Positions 20,415 to 29,295 of a DNA stretch of 50,616 nt are shown in pieces. The notes beneath the pieces are model-generated. The model was given only the letters and a program-made list of their open reading frames with translations. It was not told the DNA's origin and did not search any database. How positions within the stretch are numbered: position 1 is the stretch's first letter; each line of letters opens with the position of its first letter. The translations under genes and the position numbers were made by a program. Origin of the DNA: an uncultured Bacillota bacterium (GTDB taxonomy: Bacteria; Bacillota_I; Bacilli_A; RFN20; CAG-826); the NCBI GenBank assembly GCA_937876465.1, contig CALEHV010000041.1:1-50616 (forward strand), given 5' to 3'.

Positions 20415-21980
20415 TTATAAATTTTGGAAAGCAATATTTGCGCTTGTCTTGTATTCGCTTGCTTTAACTGTGCCTTTATTTCTAATTGCATCAGCGACAA
20501 CATCACGAATATAAAGTTTTGATTGATAAACGATTTCTTTAACAAATGGCATTAATTTATCTTCTGCTGTTGCTAAATAATCTGATGTAATGAAGTAAAC
20601 TTCATCACTGTTTTTGAATCTTTCTGTAAATGTTCTATACATTGCAACGTTATTGCTTGATGCTGCGCTAGCTAAACTATTAAGTTTTTGTCCGTTTGTT
20701 TTACAAACAACGATTTCGTTATCAAACGGGAATGCTTTATAGACATCTCCATATGTAACATTACCGCCTTTGATATCATCGCGGACACCACCACTAATAT
20801 TTGTGAATGCTGCTTTAATATCGTATTGAGTAATTTCAGTATGCTCAGCAATATGTGCTTGAGTTGCTTTAATCATTGATTCAACAGCAAAGTTTGGTAA
20901 TTCTTCACTTGCTCTTAAATCTCCATCAGCTCTTCCTAAGCCTTGGTTTTTAACTGGATTAATCCATCTATCTTTGTATTGATTGAAAATGCCGGTAATA
21001 TCACTATCTGGAGAATAATCCTTTGATGTTGGATTTTCATCATTTTCTGCAACAACTTTTTCAACTGTTTTATCAGCTTTTGAAACTTTTAATTGAACAT
21101 GTGGAATTGATCTTCCAAGGTCTTTGCTCTCTAACATTGGAATTCCATTGAATTCTTCTAAAATCGTATTGTGTGTATGTCCACCAAAAATGACGTCAAC
21201 ATCTGGAGTATTAGAAGCAATTTTTACTTTTAAATCTTTAACGTCGTGGTGTGTATTCCAAACAATAACATCACAGCCTTCGCTTCTCATTTGTTGAGCG
21301 TATGTTTTTACTGTTTCGATTTCATTGACAAATTTATAATCTGCAATTGCAGAAGCTAAAATTGAATCTTTTACAGCTTCATCAATTGAGCCAACAATAC
21401 CAACTTTGTAAACTGTATTATTTGCAGTTTTTCTTTCAATAATTGTGTATGGTTTAACAAAACTTGGAATTTGTGAAGTTGCTTTCTCTTGTAAGTTTGC
21501 ACATAAGAACGGGAAAGTAGCTCTATTAATGTTGTTTTGCAACCATTTAACTGACCAGTCAAATTCGTGGTTTCCCAAACACATTGCATCATAGTTCATG
21601 ACATTCATTGAGTAAGTAACTAAGTTGCCACGTGTAACGTTACTATCTGCAGTTCCTTGGAACATATCTCCACTTGAAAGAACAAATGTTCCACCTGCAT
21701 TAGCAGTACGTTTTTCATCAAAGTATTTGGATAATCTTTCAATTCCTAATTCCTTTGCATCTTTGTCATAAGTGACTGCTCCATGGAAGTCGCTTGTCTC
21801 ATAAAAATCAAAATAGACATAGTTATCGTCTTCTTTAATTGCTCCACTATTTTTGTTTTTAAATTCTGGAAGCACCGGTGTGTAGTCTTCGTCAACAAAT
21901 TGAGCGACTTGACCATTGTTACCACCACAAGAAGTCAATAATGGTACTAAGACTAATAAGCTTAAATATCTTTTCTTCAT
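20415..21980 (-). CDS. Surface 5'-nucleotidase/UshA-type metallophosphoesterase lipoprotein
   Basis: A lipid-anchored enzyme that likely hydrolyses extracellular nucleotides to nucleosides. The 521 residues start with a lipoprotein signal ending in the lipobox LTSC (C18). The calcineurin-like metal site follows: SDFHG at 63-67, SGDMFQG near 103, GNHEFDW at 136-142, and GHTHN near 265. The C-terminal 5'-nucleotidase domain carries ISGGVRDDIKGG and AFPFDNEIVV near 400-440. The ATG at 21980 has AAGGAGAG upstream. It is the penultimate gene of the argS-rpoE-nrnA-cysQ run. Confidence 0.92.
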   Translation of the reverse strand: MKKRYLSLLVLVPLLTSCGGNNGQVAQFVDEDYTPVLPEFKNKNSGAIKEDDNYVYFDFYETSDFHGAVTYDKDAKELGIERLSKYFDEKRTANAGGTFVLSSGDMFQGTADSNVTRGNLVTYSMNVMNYDAMCLGNHEFDWSVKWLQNNINRATFPFLCANLQEKATSQIPSFVKPYTIIERKTANNTVYKVGIVGSIDEAVKDSILASAIADYKFVNEIETVKTYAQQMRSEGCDVIVWNTHHDVKDLKVKIASNTPDVDVIFGGHTHNTILEEFNGIPMLESKDLGRSIPHVQLKVSKADKTVEKVVAENDENPTSKDYSPDSDITGIFNQYKDRWINPVKNQGLGRADGDLRASEELPNFAVESMIKATQAHIAEHTEITQYDIKAAFTNISGGVRDDIKGGNVTYGDVYKAFPFDNEIVVCKTNGQKLNSLASAASSNNVAMYRTFTERFKNSDEVYFITSDYLATAEDKLMPFVKEIVYQSKLYIRDVVADAIRNKGTVKASEYKTSANIAFQNL

Positions 21981-21999
21981 AATTCTCTCCTTAATATAT

Positions 22000-22788
22000 T
22001 TATAAAAGAAATAATTCTTTTTTGTTAACAATTACATAACCGTCTTTGTTATAGACATCTTCTCGATTGTAAACAATCGGAGTTCCATCAAATTTAAGAA
22101 TGAATCCTCCAGCTTGTTCTACAATTGCTTGCATAGCGCATGTATCCCATTCTTTAGTATTACTCGAAAATCTATATGACATTTCGGCTTTTCCGTGAGC
22201 AATGTAACATCCTTTAATGGTTGCACCAACTATCCATTGATGTTTTATTACATCGCTATGCTTTTTTATCATTTCTTGTTCAGTATTATTCGAATGGAAT
22301 CTTGATACAAGAGTTGTTACATCTTTAATTTTATCGTTGCAATGAATTTTAACTGGTTTGGAATTTGCGTCTTTCATATAAAAAGAGCCAATTCCTTCTA
22401 CTGCATAATAAATCTCACCAGTTACAGGAATCATAATTACGCCTAAAACTGGTTTGTGTTTATATGAAAGGCCAATATTTACAGTAAATTCTCCACTATG
22501 TGCAACATATTCTTTTGTCCCGTCAATTGGATCGACAATCCAAACAAAATCTTTGTTTAGACGTGATTTATCATCAATTGACTCTTCAGTTAATAAACCA
22601 TATTCAGGAAAAGCAGAACTTAAAAGACCGCGAATAATACAATCCGCGGCTTTATCAGCTTTTGTAACTGGAGAATTGTCTTCCTTAATTTCTACACCTA
22701 AATCATTTGAAGTATAAACTTCCATAATAATTTTTGATGCTTCAATTACGGCTTTTAAACTAATGTTTAGTTCTTTCTCCAAATTCAT
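22000..22788 (-). CDS. cysQ: 3'(2'),5'-bisphosphate nucleotidase CysQ-like
   Basis: A member of the inositol monophosphatase superfamily, most likely removing the 3'-phosphate of pAp. The 262 residues show the metal sites EES near 68-70, DPIDGTKEY at 86-94 and WDTCAMQAIVEQAGG near 213. DGTKE is the CysQ form of the family motif. It sits 1 nt after nrnA, whose product also acts on pAp and nanoRNA, which supports the pAp assignment. Inositol or fructose bisphosphate activity cannot be ruled out. Confidence 0.85.
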   Translation of the reverse strand: MNLEKELNISLKAVIEASKIIMEVYTSNDLGVEIKEDNSPVTKADKAADCIIRGLLSSAFPEYGLLTEESIDDKSRLNKDFVWIVDPIDGTKEYVAHSGEFTVNIGLSYKHKPVLGVIMIPVTGEIYYAVEGIGSFYMKDANSKPVKIHCNDKIKDVTTLVSRFHSNNTEQEMIKKHSDVIKHQWIVGATIKGCYIAHGKAEMSYRFSSNTKEWDTCAMQAIVEQAGGFILKFDGTPIVYNREDVYNKDGYVIVNKKELFLL

Positions 22789-22789
22789 G

Positions 22790-23758
22790 CTATTTGTTTT
22801 CCTTTAAACTTTCTTCAACCATTTTGTCTAAATCTTCAACGACTTTCATGGCTAATTCAAAATCTTTTTGATTTTCTAAACGAGCGCCTGAAGCACATTT
22901 ATGTCCTCCACCGCCCCATTTTCTAGCTATTTTTTGTACATCTAATCCTTGGCTTCTAAATTCAATACGAATATTTCCTTCTGGGCTTCTTGTAAATAAA
23001 GTCCAAACAGGACAACCAATGATATTTCCAACAACGTTAACATTCTTAGAAACTTGTTCAAATGTTAATCCGTATTGTTCGTAGTCTTTAACATCAGCAA
23101 AGCAATAAATTACATTGTGTTTTGTGGTCTTAAAATTTTGAACCAACAAAGATTGATATTTAACATAATTTGCATCACTTTGATACAAAACATCAAACAA
23201 TGGTTTAGGATCAACACCCAAATCATAAAGGTCTGCAACAATACGGAAAGTCTTTGCGTTTGTTGGCGAATATCTAAATCTTCCTGAATCAGTGCAAATG
23301 CCTAAATATAATAGTTCTGCACACTTTTTCGAGATTTTTAAATGGAATTTTTGAGCAAATTCAGCAATCATTTGAGCGCAAGCGATTGCACCAGTATCAA
23401 CCCATTTAAAACCAATAAATGGAACTGATTCTATATGGTGATCAATCTTGACTATTTGTTTTGCAGTAGAAACTCTTTGGTCCATAATACGAGCAGTTTC
23501 ACTACAGTCAACAATAACAGCTAAAGAATTCTTAACTGTTTCATCATCAACTTCATCATACTTGCCGAGCATAGGCCAAAGTCTTTCGCTGCCATAACCT
23601 AATGAATAAACTTTTTTGCCTTTAAAATTATCACGAATAAGTTCACGCAAAGCTAAAGAACTGCCATAACAATCACAATCAGGATTTACGTGTCCGTGAA
23701 TTGTAATTATGTCAGCCTTCTTGATTAATTTGAAAATTTGTTTTGCAGAGTTGTCCAT
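22790..23758 (-). CDS. nrnA: Bifunctional oligoribonuclease/pAp phosphatase NrnA (DHH-DHHA1)
   Basis: Degrades 2-5-nt RNA fragments and dephosphorylates pAp. The 322 residues contain the DHH catalytic motifs HGHVNPDCDCYGS (20-34), VDCSET near 99 and KIDHHIESV near 129, and the DHHA1 substrate motif GGGGHKCASGA near 283. The ATG overlaps the rpoE stop in TAATG. It follows argS and rpoE and precedes cysQ, linking RNA turnover to nucleotide recycling. Confidence 0.93.
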   Translation of the reverse strand: MDNSAKQIFKLIKKADIITIHGHVNPDCDCYGSSLALRELIRDNFKGKKVYSLGYGSERLWPMLGKYDEVDDETVKNSLAVIVDCSETARIMDQRVSTAKQIVKIDHHIESVPFIGFKWVDTGAIACAQMIAEFAQKFHLKISKKCAELLYLGICTDSGRFRYSPTNAKTFRIVADLYDLGVDPKPLFDVLYQSDANYVKYQSLLVQNFKTTKHNVIYCFADVKDYEQYGLTFEQVSKNVNVVGNIIGCPVWTLFTRSPEGNIRIEFRSQGLDVQKIARKWGGGGHKCASGARLENQKDFELAMKVVEDLDKMVEESLKENK

Positions 23759-24165
23759 TATTCGTTTGGTTCGTCAATTTCAACTGATTCACCTTTTGGT
23801 TGTGGATTTTCTTCTTCATCAGAATCTTCAATATCTTCACCAAAGGTTTCTCTTCTTTCTGCTTCTTGTTCTGCAGCTTCTTCTCTGTTATCTGCTTCGT
23901 CTTCATCATCTTCTTCAGAAGTTGTTTGAACATATTCAAATGGATAACGTTCTCTTAAATCCCAAACATTGCCATCTAAAACGATAAAACGTGAATCAAT
24001 GGTAAGTTGAGTATAGAAAGGTGAAAGAGAATCTAATTTCTTATCATCGGAAAGTTCGATTTCTGAAAGCTTTAATGCATTTTCAAATAATTCTTTAAAT
24101 GCGATTGGGCTTGATGAACTTTTAAGTACATCATATGCGTAATCAATAAGTGGTTTGTTTGCCAT
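23758..24165 (-). CDS. rpoE: RNA polymerase delta subunit
   Basis: A Firmicutes-specific RNA polymerase subunit that speeds recycling and makes transcription respond to initiating-nucleotide level. The 135 residues have the folded HARE-HTH N-domain (1-85, including PIAFKELFENALKLSEIEL and RFIVLDGNVWDLRERYPFE). A disordered, very acidic tail follows (SEEDDEDEADNREEAAEQEAE). It lies 17 nt after argS with AAGAAGGAAA before the ATG. Confidence 0.95.
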   Translation of the reverse strand: MANKPLIDYAYDVLKSSSSPIAFKELFENALKLSEIELSDDKKLDSLSPFYTQLTIDSRFIVLDGNVWDLRERYPFEYVQTTSEEDDEDEADNREEAAEQEAERRETFGEDIEDSDEEENPQPKGESVEIDEPNE

Positions 24166-24182
24166 TTTGTTTTCCTTCTTTC

Positions 24183-25808
24183 TTACATATGTTCTGGAGC
24201 ACTAACTCCAATAATGTTAAGAGCATTTCTCATAACAATTTTTCCAGCTTTAGCTAATGCTAATCTTGAACTTGTGACATCAATATTTTCTTTATCAACA
24301 ATTTTACATTCGGTATAGAATGAGTGAATTAATGCAGCTAATTCTTGAATGTAATTTGTAATAATTTGTGGAGCACGTTTTTGTGCTGCATTTTGAACTG
24401 TCTTAGGGAATTCGTTGATGCATTTTAATAAGTCAATTTCTTGCTTCTCTTTTAACAAAGGGGCTTTTGCATCAATGTTGATGTCTTTACCATTTTCCAA
24501 GACTTTGCATAATCTTGCGTGTGCATACTGAGCATAGTACACGGGGTTAGAAGAGTTGTGTTCGACCGCAAGATCAAGGTCGAAGTCTAAGTGAGCTGTT
24601 GATGCTCTACTTACAAAGAAGTATCTAGCAGCATCAACTCCAACATCTTCACATAATTCACGTAGAGTAACGCCAGCGCCTGTACGTTTTGACATTCTCA
24701 CTTCTTGTCCATCTTTTAATAAACGAACAATTTGAATTAATTCAATTTCAAGTGTCTCTGCTGAATAACCTTGCATCATAAGAGCAGATTTCATGCGGTT
24801 AATATAACCGTGATGATCAGCGCCAAGGACATCGACTAATAAGTCATATCCTCGAGACAATTTTATTAAGTGGTAAGCAATGTCTGGCATCATGTAGGTA
24901 TAACTACCATCAGATTTAACAACACAACGATCTTTATCATCTAAGAAGTCGGTTGTTCTTAAGAACACTGCACCATCTTGTTTATAAGAATATTTCGAAT
25001 ATTGTTTTTCAAGAACCTCTTGAACATGATTGTTTTTACGAACATCAGTTTCTAATGTTACAATGTCGAATTTGACACGATATTGTTCAAGGTCTCTCCA
25101 AATTTTATTTAACTCTGCTTCCATTCCATATTGGGTCAAGAATTCAAAGTTTTCTTTTGTTTTGTCTAAATATTTTTTGCCATATTTACCATTAAATTCT
25201 GTTGCGATATCGATAATGTCGTGAGCATGATATGAATCTTCTGGAAGTTCAATTGCTTCTCCGTTTAATTGACGATATCTAACATCAAGTGAAAGTCCTA
25301 ATGTATAAATTTGGTTGCCTGCATTATTAACGTAATATTCGCGAGTTACATCATAGCCGGCAAAATCATAGATTCTGCAAATACTATCGCCTACAGCTGC
25401 AATACGAGCGTGACCAACATGCAAGTCACCTGTCGGATTTGCAGAAACAAATTCAACATTAACCTTTAAGTTTTTCTTTTCTCCACGTCCGAAATTGTCG
25501 CCTTCAGAAATAACTTTTTCTACGATTGCATTAATGGTGTCTTTCTTTAAAAAGAAATTAATAAAACCAGGACCTGCGATTTCAATTTTTTCAATGCCAT
25601 CTTTGTCGACGGATTTAACAATCTTATTTGCTAAATCGCGAGGTGCCATATGCAATCTTGACGCAAATTTTAATGCAGTATTAGTTGCATAGTCTCCATG
25701 TTCTGGATTTTTTGTGTTTTCAATAACGATATCGGACTCGCTTAAAGCAACTCCTTCTTTTTGAAGACATGCAACGATTTTTGTTTTTAATGTTTGTTCA
25801 ATATTCAT
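24183..25808 (-). CDS. argS: Arginyl-tRNA synthetase
   Basis: A class I synthetase charging tRNA-Arg. The 541 residues show the N-terminal Add1 domain, PTGDLHVGHARI near 124-135 (the HIGH site is HVGH), VRMSKRTGAGV near 368 (the KMSK site), and a C-terminal DALR domain containing YAQYAHARL near 433. It opens a unit with rpoE, nrnA, cysQ and the 5'-nucleotidase. The ATG has no Shine-Dalgarno sequence and lies 13 nt from a consensus -10, giving a leader of only about 6-7 nt. No T-box fits upstream. Confidence 0.98.
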   Translation of the reverse strand: MNIEQTLKTKIVACLQKEGVALSESDIVIENTKNPEHGDYATNTALKFASRLHMAPRDLANKIVKSVDKDGIEKIEIAGPGFINFFLKKDTINAIVEKVISEGDNFGRGEKKNLKVNVEFVSANPTGDLHVGHARIAAVGDSICRIYDFAGYDVTREYYVNNAGNQIYTLGLSLDVRYRQLNGEAIELPEDSYHAHDIIDIATEFNGKYGKKYLDKTKENFEFLTQYGMEAELNKIWRDLEQYRVKFDIVTLETDVRKNNHVQEVLEKQYSKYSYKQDGAVFLRTTDFLDDKDRCVVKSDGSYTYMMPDIAYHLIKLSRGYDLLVDVLGADHHGYINRMKSALMMQGYSAETLEIELIQIVRLLKDGQEVRMSKRTGAGVTLRELCEDVGVDAARYFFVSRASTAHLDFDLDLAVEHNSSNPVYYAQYAHARLCKVLENGKDINIDAKAPLLKEKQEIDLLKCINEFPKTVQNAAQKRAPQIITNYIQELAALIHSFYTECKIVDKENIDVTSSRLALAKAGKIVMRNALNIIGVSAPEHM

Positions 25809-25821
25809 AAGTCAACGCAAT

Positions 25822-25850
25822 ATTATATGTGTGTAAGTATATACGCGCAA
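25822..25850 (-). promoter_or_regulatory. argS operon promoter
   Basis: TTGCGC (25850-25845), 17-bp spacer, TATAAT (25827-25822) on the minus strand, with the argS ATG at 25808. The space between ispF and argS is only 45 nt and the promoter fills it. Confidence 0.75.
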
Positions 25851-25853
25851 GTT

Positions 25854-26330
25854 TTATTTATGCTTCAGCATTACAAAGCATTGGGCTTTACATGCTTTGC
25901 CTGCGCCAATTTCGCCAACCTTGTTATATGTCATTGCTTTAACTGAGACATGAATTGGACGTGTATCTAAGATTTCTGCAATACGATTTCTCATTTCTTC
26001 AACATGAGGTCTCATAAATGGGTGAGCTGTAGCAACTTGAATATCAATGTTATTGATCTTGAAGCCTTCCTTATGCATGATTTCAACAACTTCTTTTAAC
26101 ATCAAAGTGCTATCAATGCCTTCGTATTTTGGATCTGTTTCAGGAAATAATGTTCCTAAATCGCCATATGTCATTGCACCTAAAATTGCTTCTGAAACTG
26201 CGTGGATAACAACATCGCCGTCACTATGTCCGTCAAGACCAACTTCTCCTGGGAAGAATAATCCTCCAAGATGTAATTCACGACCCTCCTTAAATGGGTG
26301 AATATCTTCACTAAAACCTATTCTAAACAT
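25854..26330 (-). CDS. ispF: 2-C-methyl-D-erythritol 2,4-cyclodiphosphate synthase
   Basis: Fifth enzyme of the MEP pathway. The 158 residues have the metal ligands DIHPF (D9, H11) and the HSDGDVVIHAVSEAILGA block near 35-52 containing H43. GDLGTLFPETDPKYEG near 57, and the C-terminal TYNKVGEIGAGKACKAQ, are diagnostic. A near-perfect AGGAGG precedes the ATG, 12 nt after ychF. With ispD at 13651-14322 this shows isoprenoids are made by the MEP route. Confidence 0.97.
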   Translation of the reverse strand: MFRIGFSEDIHPFKEGRELHLGGLFFPGEVGLDGHSDGDVVIHAVSEAILGAMTYGDLGTLFPETDPKYEGIDSTLMLKEVVEIMHKEGFKINNIDIQVATAHPFMRPHVEEMRNRIAEILDTRPIHVSVKAMTYNKVGEIGAGKACKAQCFVMLKHK

Positions 26331-26342
26331 AGTTTTTTCCTC

Positions 26343-27449
26343 CTATACATTAAATCTAAAGAAGACGACATCGCCATCTTGCATAACATATGTTTTGCCT
26401 TCCATTCTTAATTTTCCTGCTTCTTTTAAAGCTAATTCACTTCCATATTTTTTTATATCATCAAATGAATATGTTTCTGCTTTAATAAAGCCTTTTTCAA
26501 AATCGGTATGAATAATGCCAGCACATTGTGGGGCAAGCATACCATTTGTAAATGTCCATGCTCTGCATTCGTCTGAGCCTACTGTAAAGAAGGTAGATAA
26601 ATTTAAAAATTTATATGCTGCCTTAATAACTTTATCAAGACCAGATTCGGTTGCACCTAATGAATTTAAGAATTCCATTCTTTCTTCCTTTGGAAGAGTT
26701 GATAATTCATATTCGATAGCGCATGATACAGGAATTACTTGCGAATTCTCTTGCTTTGCAATCTCCTTAACAATATTTAAATATTTGCAATTATCTAGAT
26801 CCATATAATCTGAATCGCTAACATTAGCGACATAGATAATTGGTTTTAATGTTAACAAATGATAATTCTTAAACGCATACTCATAATCTTCGTCTTTTAA
26901 CGATAATTTACGAGCTGGTTCACCTTTCATTAAAATTTCATGAAGGGGTTCAAGAATAGACATTTCATATACTGATTCTTTATCTTTATTAATTCTTGCT
27001 TTATTCCCTATTGATGCAATTCGTTTTTCAACAGTGGTCAAATCAGCCATTGCTAATTCGAGATTTATTGTTTCTATATCTCTTTTTGGATCAACGCTTT
27101 CATCAACATGAATAATTGTGTTTGAATCAAAACAGCGAACAACTTCAACGATTGCATCACACTCTCTAATGTGAGCTAAAAATTGGTTACCAAGTCCTTC
27201 GCCTTTACTTGCACCGCGAACCAAACCAGCAATATCGTAAAATTCGAATGTTGCTTGAATAGTCTTCTTAGGTTGAAAAAGATTTGATAAGAAATTTAAT
27301 CTTTCATCTGGTACGTTAACAACGCCAGTATTTGGATTGATTGTAGCAAACGGATAATTTGCTGCTTCTACATGTGAATTTGTAATAGCATTAAACAATG
27401 TTGATTTTCCAACGTTTGGTAATCCTACAATTCCTGCTTTTAGTGACAT
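26343..27449 (-). CDS. ychF: Ribosome-binding ATPase/GTPase YchF (OLA1 family)
   Basis: A conserved TRAFAC P-loop NTPase that prefers ATP and binds ribosomes; linked to stress response. The 368 residues contain VGLPNVGKSTLFNAI near 8-22, the DIAGLVRGASKGEGLGNQFL switch region near 73-92, a coiled-coil insert, VANVSD near 206, and the C-terminal TGS domain (IHTDFEKGFIKAETYSFDD, then EGKTYVMQDGDVVFFRFNV). Its promoter candidate is TTTACT-17-TATAAT in the 27450-27500 gap. Confidence 0.97.
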   Translation of the reverse strand: MSLKAGIVGLPNVGKSTLFNAITNSHVEAANYPFATINPNTGVVNVPDERLNFLSNLFQPKKTIQATFEFYDIAGLVRGASKGEGLGNQFLAHIRECDAIVEVVRCFDSNTIIHVDESVDPKRDIETINLELAMADLTTVEKRIASIGNKARINKDKESVYEMSILEPLHEILMKGEPARKLSLKDEDYEYAFKNYHLLTLKPIIYVANVSDSDYMDLDNCKYLNIVKEIAKQENSQVIPVSCAIEYELSTLPKEERMEFLNSLGATESGLDKVIKAAYKFLNLSTFFTVGSDECRAWTFTNGMLAPQCAGIIHTDFEKGFIKAETYSFDDIKKYGSELALKEAGKLRMEGKTYVMQDGDVVFFRFNV

Positions 27450-27516
27450 TTATTTATTCCTTTAACGATTGCTTATTATAAAATAAGCCTTACTCAAAGT
27501 AAAGTGGTAAAGAAAA

Positions 27517-27536
27517 ATCCAATATTTCTACTGGAT
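27517..27536 (-). terminator. Terminator of the cold-shock protein gene
   Basis: ATCCAATA (27517-27524) pairs with TACTGGAT (27529-27536), one G-U, loop TTTC. On the minus strand TTTTTCTTT follows. Confidence 0.8.
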
Positions 27537-27543
27537 CATTTCT

Positions 27544-27741
27544 TTATAATTTACGAATATTTTTAGCAGCAAAGCCTTTTTCAGTCTCAACTAAATCGAA
27601 TTCAACTTCATCGTTAACTTCAATGGTTTTGAAGCCTTCCATTTGAAGCTCTGAATAATGGAAAAAAGCATCTTTTTCATTCTCAGATTTGATAAAGCCG
27701 AATCCCTTTTTTGGATTGAATCTAATAACCTTACCTTTCAT
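27544..27741 (-). CDS. csp: Cold-shock domain protein
   Basis: A 65-residue single-stranded nucleic-acid-binding OB-fold. RNP1 is KGFGFIK at 13-19. RNP2 is DAFFHYSEL near 24-32, where the usual VFVHF has become AFFHY. It starts MKGKVIRFNPKKGFG, and AAAGGGAAG precedes the ATG. The gap from the metalloprotease gene is only 25 nt, but it has a terminator and probably its own promoter (ATTATAAAG). Confidence 0.95.
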   Translation of the reverse strand: MKGKVIRFNPKKGFGFIKSENEKDAFFHYSELQMEGFKTIEVNDEVEFDLVETEKGFAAKNIRKL

Positions 27742-27766
27742 AATTCTTCCCTTTCTTTATAATGAA

Positions 27767-29236
27767 TTATAATTCCATTTTTTTAATGGTTATTTCACCT
27801 GTATATTCTGTGCATTCGCCAATCTCTAATTTATATCCGAATAAGCTCTCATCATTAAACTTTGATCCGTTATAGAAGAAATTACTATTAGCAGTAAACG
27901 AATCGCCTTTTCTAAACAAGGTAGCATTGGTTGCAGATTTGCCTTGTTTAAAGGTATTTTTACCACCGGCTTCCATAAGATGCACTAACTTAAAATCGTT
28001 TTTGTGTTCATTCAAATAAGAATACGATGCAGAATTTGATGCACCAACTTGGTATTTCTTTCCTTGAACAATCTCGTCGGAATAATCAATCATTGTTTGC
28101 GTTCTTGGGTGCACTTCTACCATTCTTGAATCAACGTGGTAAATTCTAAAACCACTTTGAGTAAACATACGTTTTCCGTTTTCAGGATATGGAGCATCAG
28201 AGTCCTTTTTATTATTTTGATGTGGAGAATAGTATTCGATTAAAACATATTCATCCAAAGCTGTCCCGTTCCAATCATCTTGAATCAAAATGGCATCTCC
28301 AAAATATGAAGAAGAACGAAGTTTTAAAGTAGTTGTTTCTTCTGTTTTTACATAGAATGGATCAACCCATCCTAACGCAAATTTAGAGTAAATACTTTCA
28401 TCACCAATGTTGTTTGAATGCATCTCAAGTGTGCCACTTGGGTCCCATCCAGGTTCATCATAGCAATAATAATCATCTAATCCTAAAAGGTGACCTGATT
28501 CGTGGATAACTGTATGTGAATCAATAGCTTTTCCGTATCCAGCGTATCTGCTGTCTGTAATAAAATCATACGATGCCCACATATATGAATTAACATTTGG
28601 CAACTCTTTGTTTGAAACATAGGAATACCAATAAACCCATGCCCAGTATCCATCATCAGAATTAACTGAATTGGAATAAATAAAACAAACCGAATCAACA
28701 AATCCGTCTTGATCGGTATCGTATTGTTTTCTCAAATTGTTGAAAGATGAATCAGAAGAAAATTCGTCCAAAATAATTGAGTCAGGCATGTGTTGATTTA
28801 AAGACCAGTCTTCTTGAGCAATTTGACTTCTAGTTTTTGATGATTTAAAGACAGGGCTTACTTCACCACTTATATTTAATTTTCCGTAACTACTAGATTT
28901 ATAAAATGAAGAGACTGATTGCCAACCTGTTTCTTCTGCTTTTCCAAAAAATGCCTTATTTAAATTAGAAAGCATACTTGAAGTCCATTCTCTTTCACCC
29001 TTAATTTGAACTGGAACAATTAAAAGCTTTGAGTCACCAACAGACTTTAAATTATGCATATCTGACGACTTGTTAACATCTTGTAAATTAAATGAAAAAT
29101 GAGTCTTTTTTTCATAACCTACGCCGCTATCAGGCATAGGTTCTAAAGACCACGGATCAATTGAAGGTGTTTGGCCGGAACATCCCGCCAAAACAATCGT
29201 TCCAAATAAAGATAATATCAAACTTGGTTTTTTCAT
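27767..29236 (-). CDS. M6-like (immune inhibitor A-type) secreted metalloprotease lipoprotein
   Basis: A 489-residue putative zinc protease anchored outside the cell. The signal peptide ends in the lipobox LAGC (C19). The catalytic motif is HESGH at 245-249, extended as HESGHLLGLDDYY; the downstream Asp/Tyr pattern is that of the M6 family. A YDTDQDGFVDSV acidic loop at 172-183 resembles an EF-hand/dockerin-type Ca2+ site. C-terminal to the catalytic domain is a beta-rich region. It follows the two ABC ATPase/permease genes in the same direction after 59 nt. There is no Shine-Dalgarno site. The target is unknown; digestion, toxin processing or bacteriocin work are all possible. Confidence 0.85.
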   Translation of the reverse strand: MKKPSLILSLFGTIVLAGCSGQTPSIDPWSLEPMPDSGVGYEKKTHFSFNLQDVNKSSDMHNLKSVGDSKLLIVPVQIKGEREWTSSMLSNLNKAFFGKAEETGWQSVSSFYKSSSYGKLNISGEVSPVFKSSKTRSQIAQEDWSLNQHMPDSIILDEFSSDSSFNNLRKQYDTDQDGFVDSVCFIYSNSVNSDDGYWAWVYWYSYVSNKELPNVNSYMWASYDFITDSRYAGYGKAIDSHTVIHESGHLLGLDDYYCYDEPGWDPSGTLEMHSNNIGDESIYSKFALGWVDPFYVKTEETTTLKLRSSSYFGDAILIQDDWNGTALDEYVLIEYYSPHQNNKKDSDAPYPENGKRMFTQSGFRIYHVDSRMVEVHPRTQTMIDYSDEIVQGKKYQVGASNSASYSYLNEHKNDFKLVHLMEAGGKNTFKQGKSATNATLFRKGDSFTANSNFFYNGSKFNDESLFGYKLEIGECTEYTGEITIKKMEL

Positions 29237-29295
29237 CTACTTATACCAACTAATTCTATTTTACATTGTAAAAAGAATAAAACAAATCAAATGCA

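Noticed and set aside
25809..25853. T-box leader upstream of argS
   Set aside because: The gap is 45 nt and is filled by a promoter; no specifier loop or TGGNACCGCG sequence is present.
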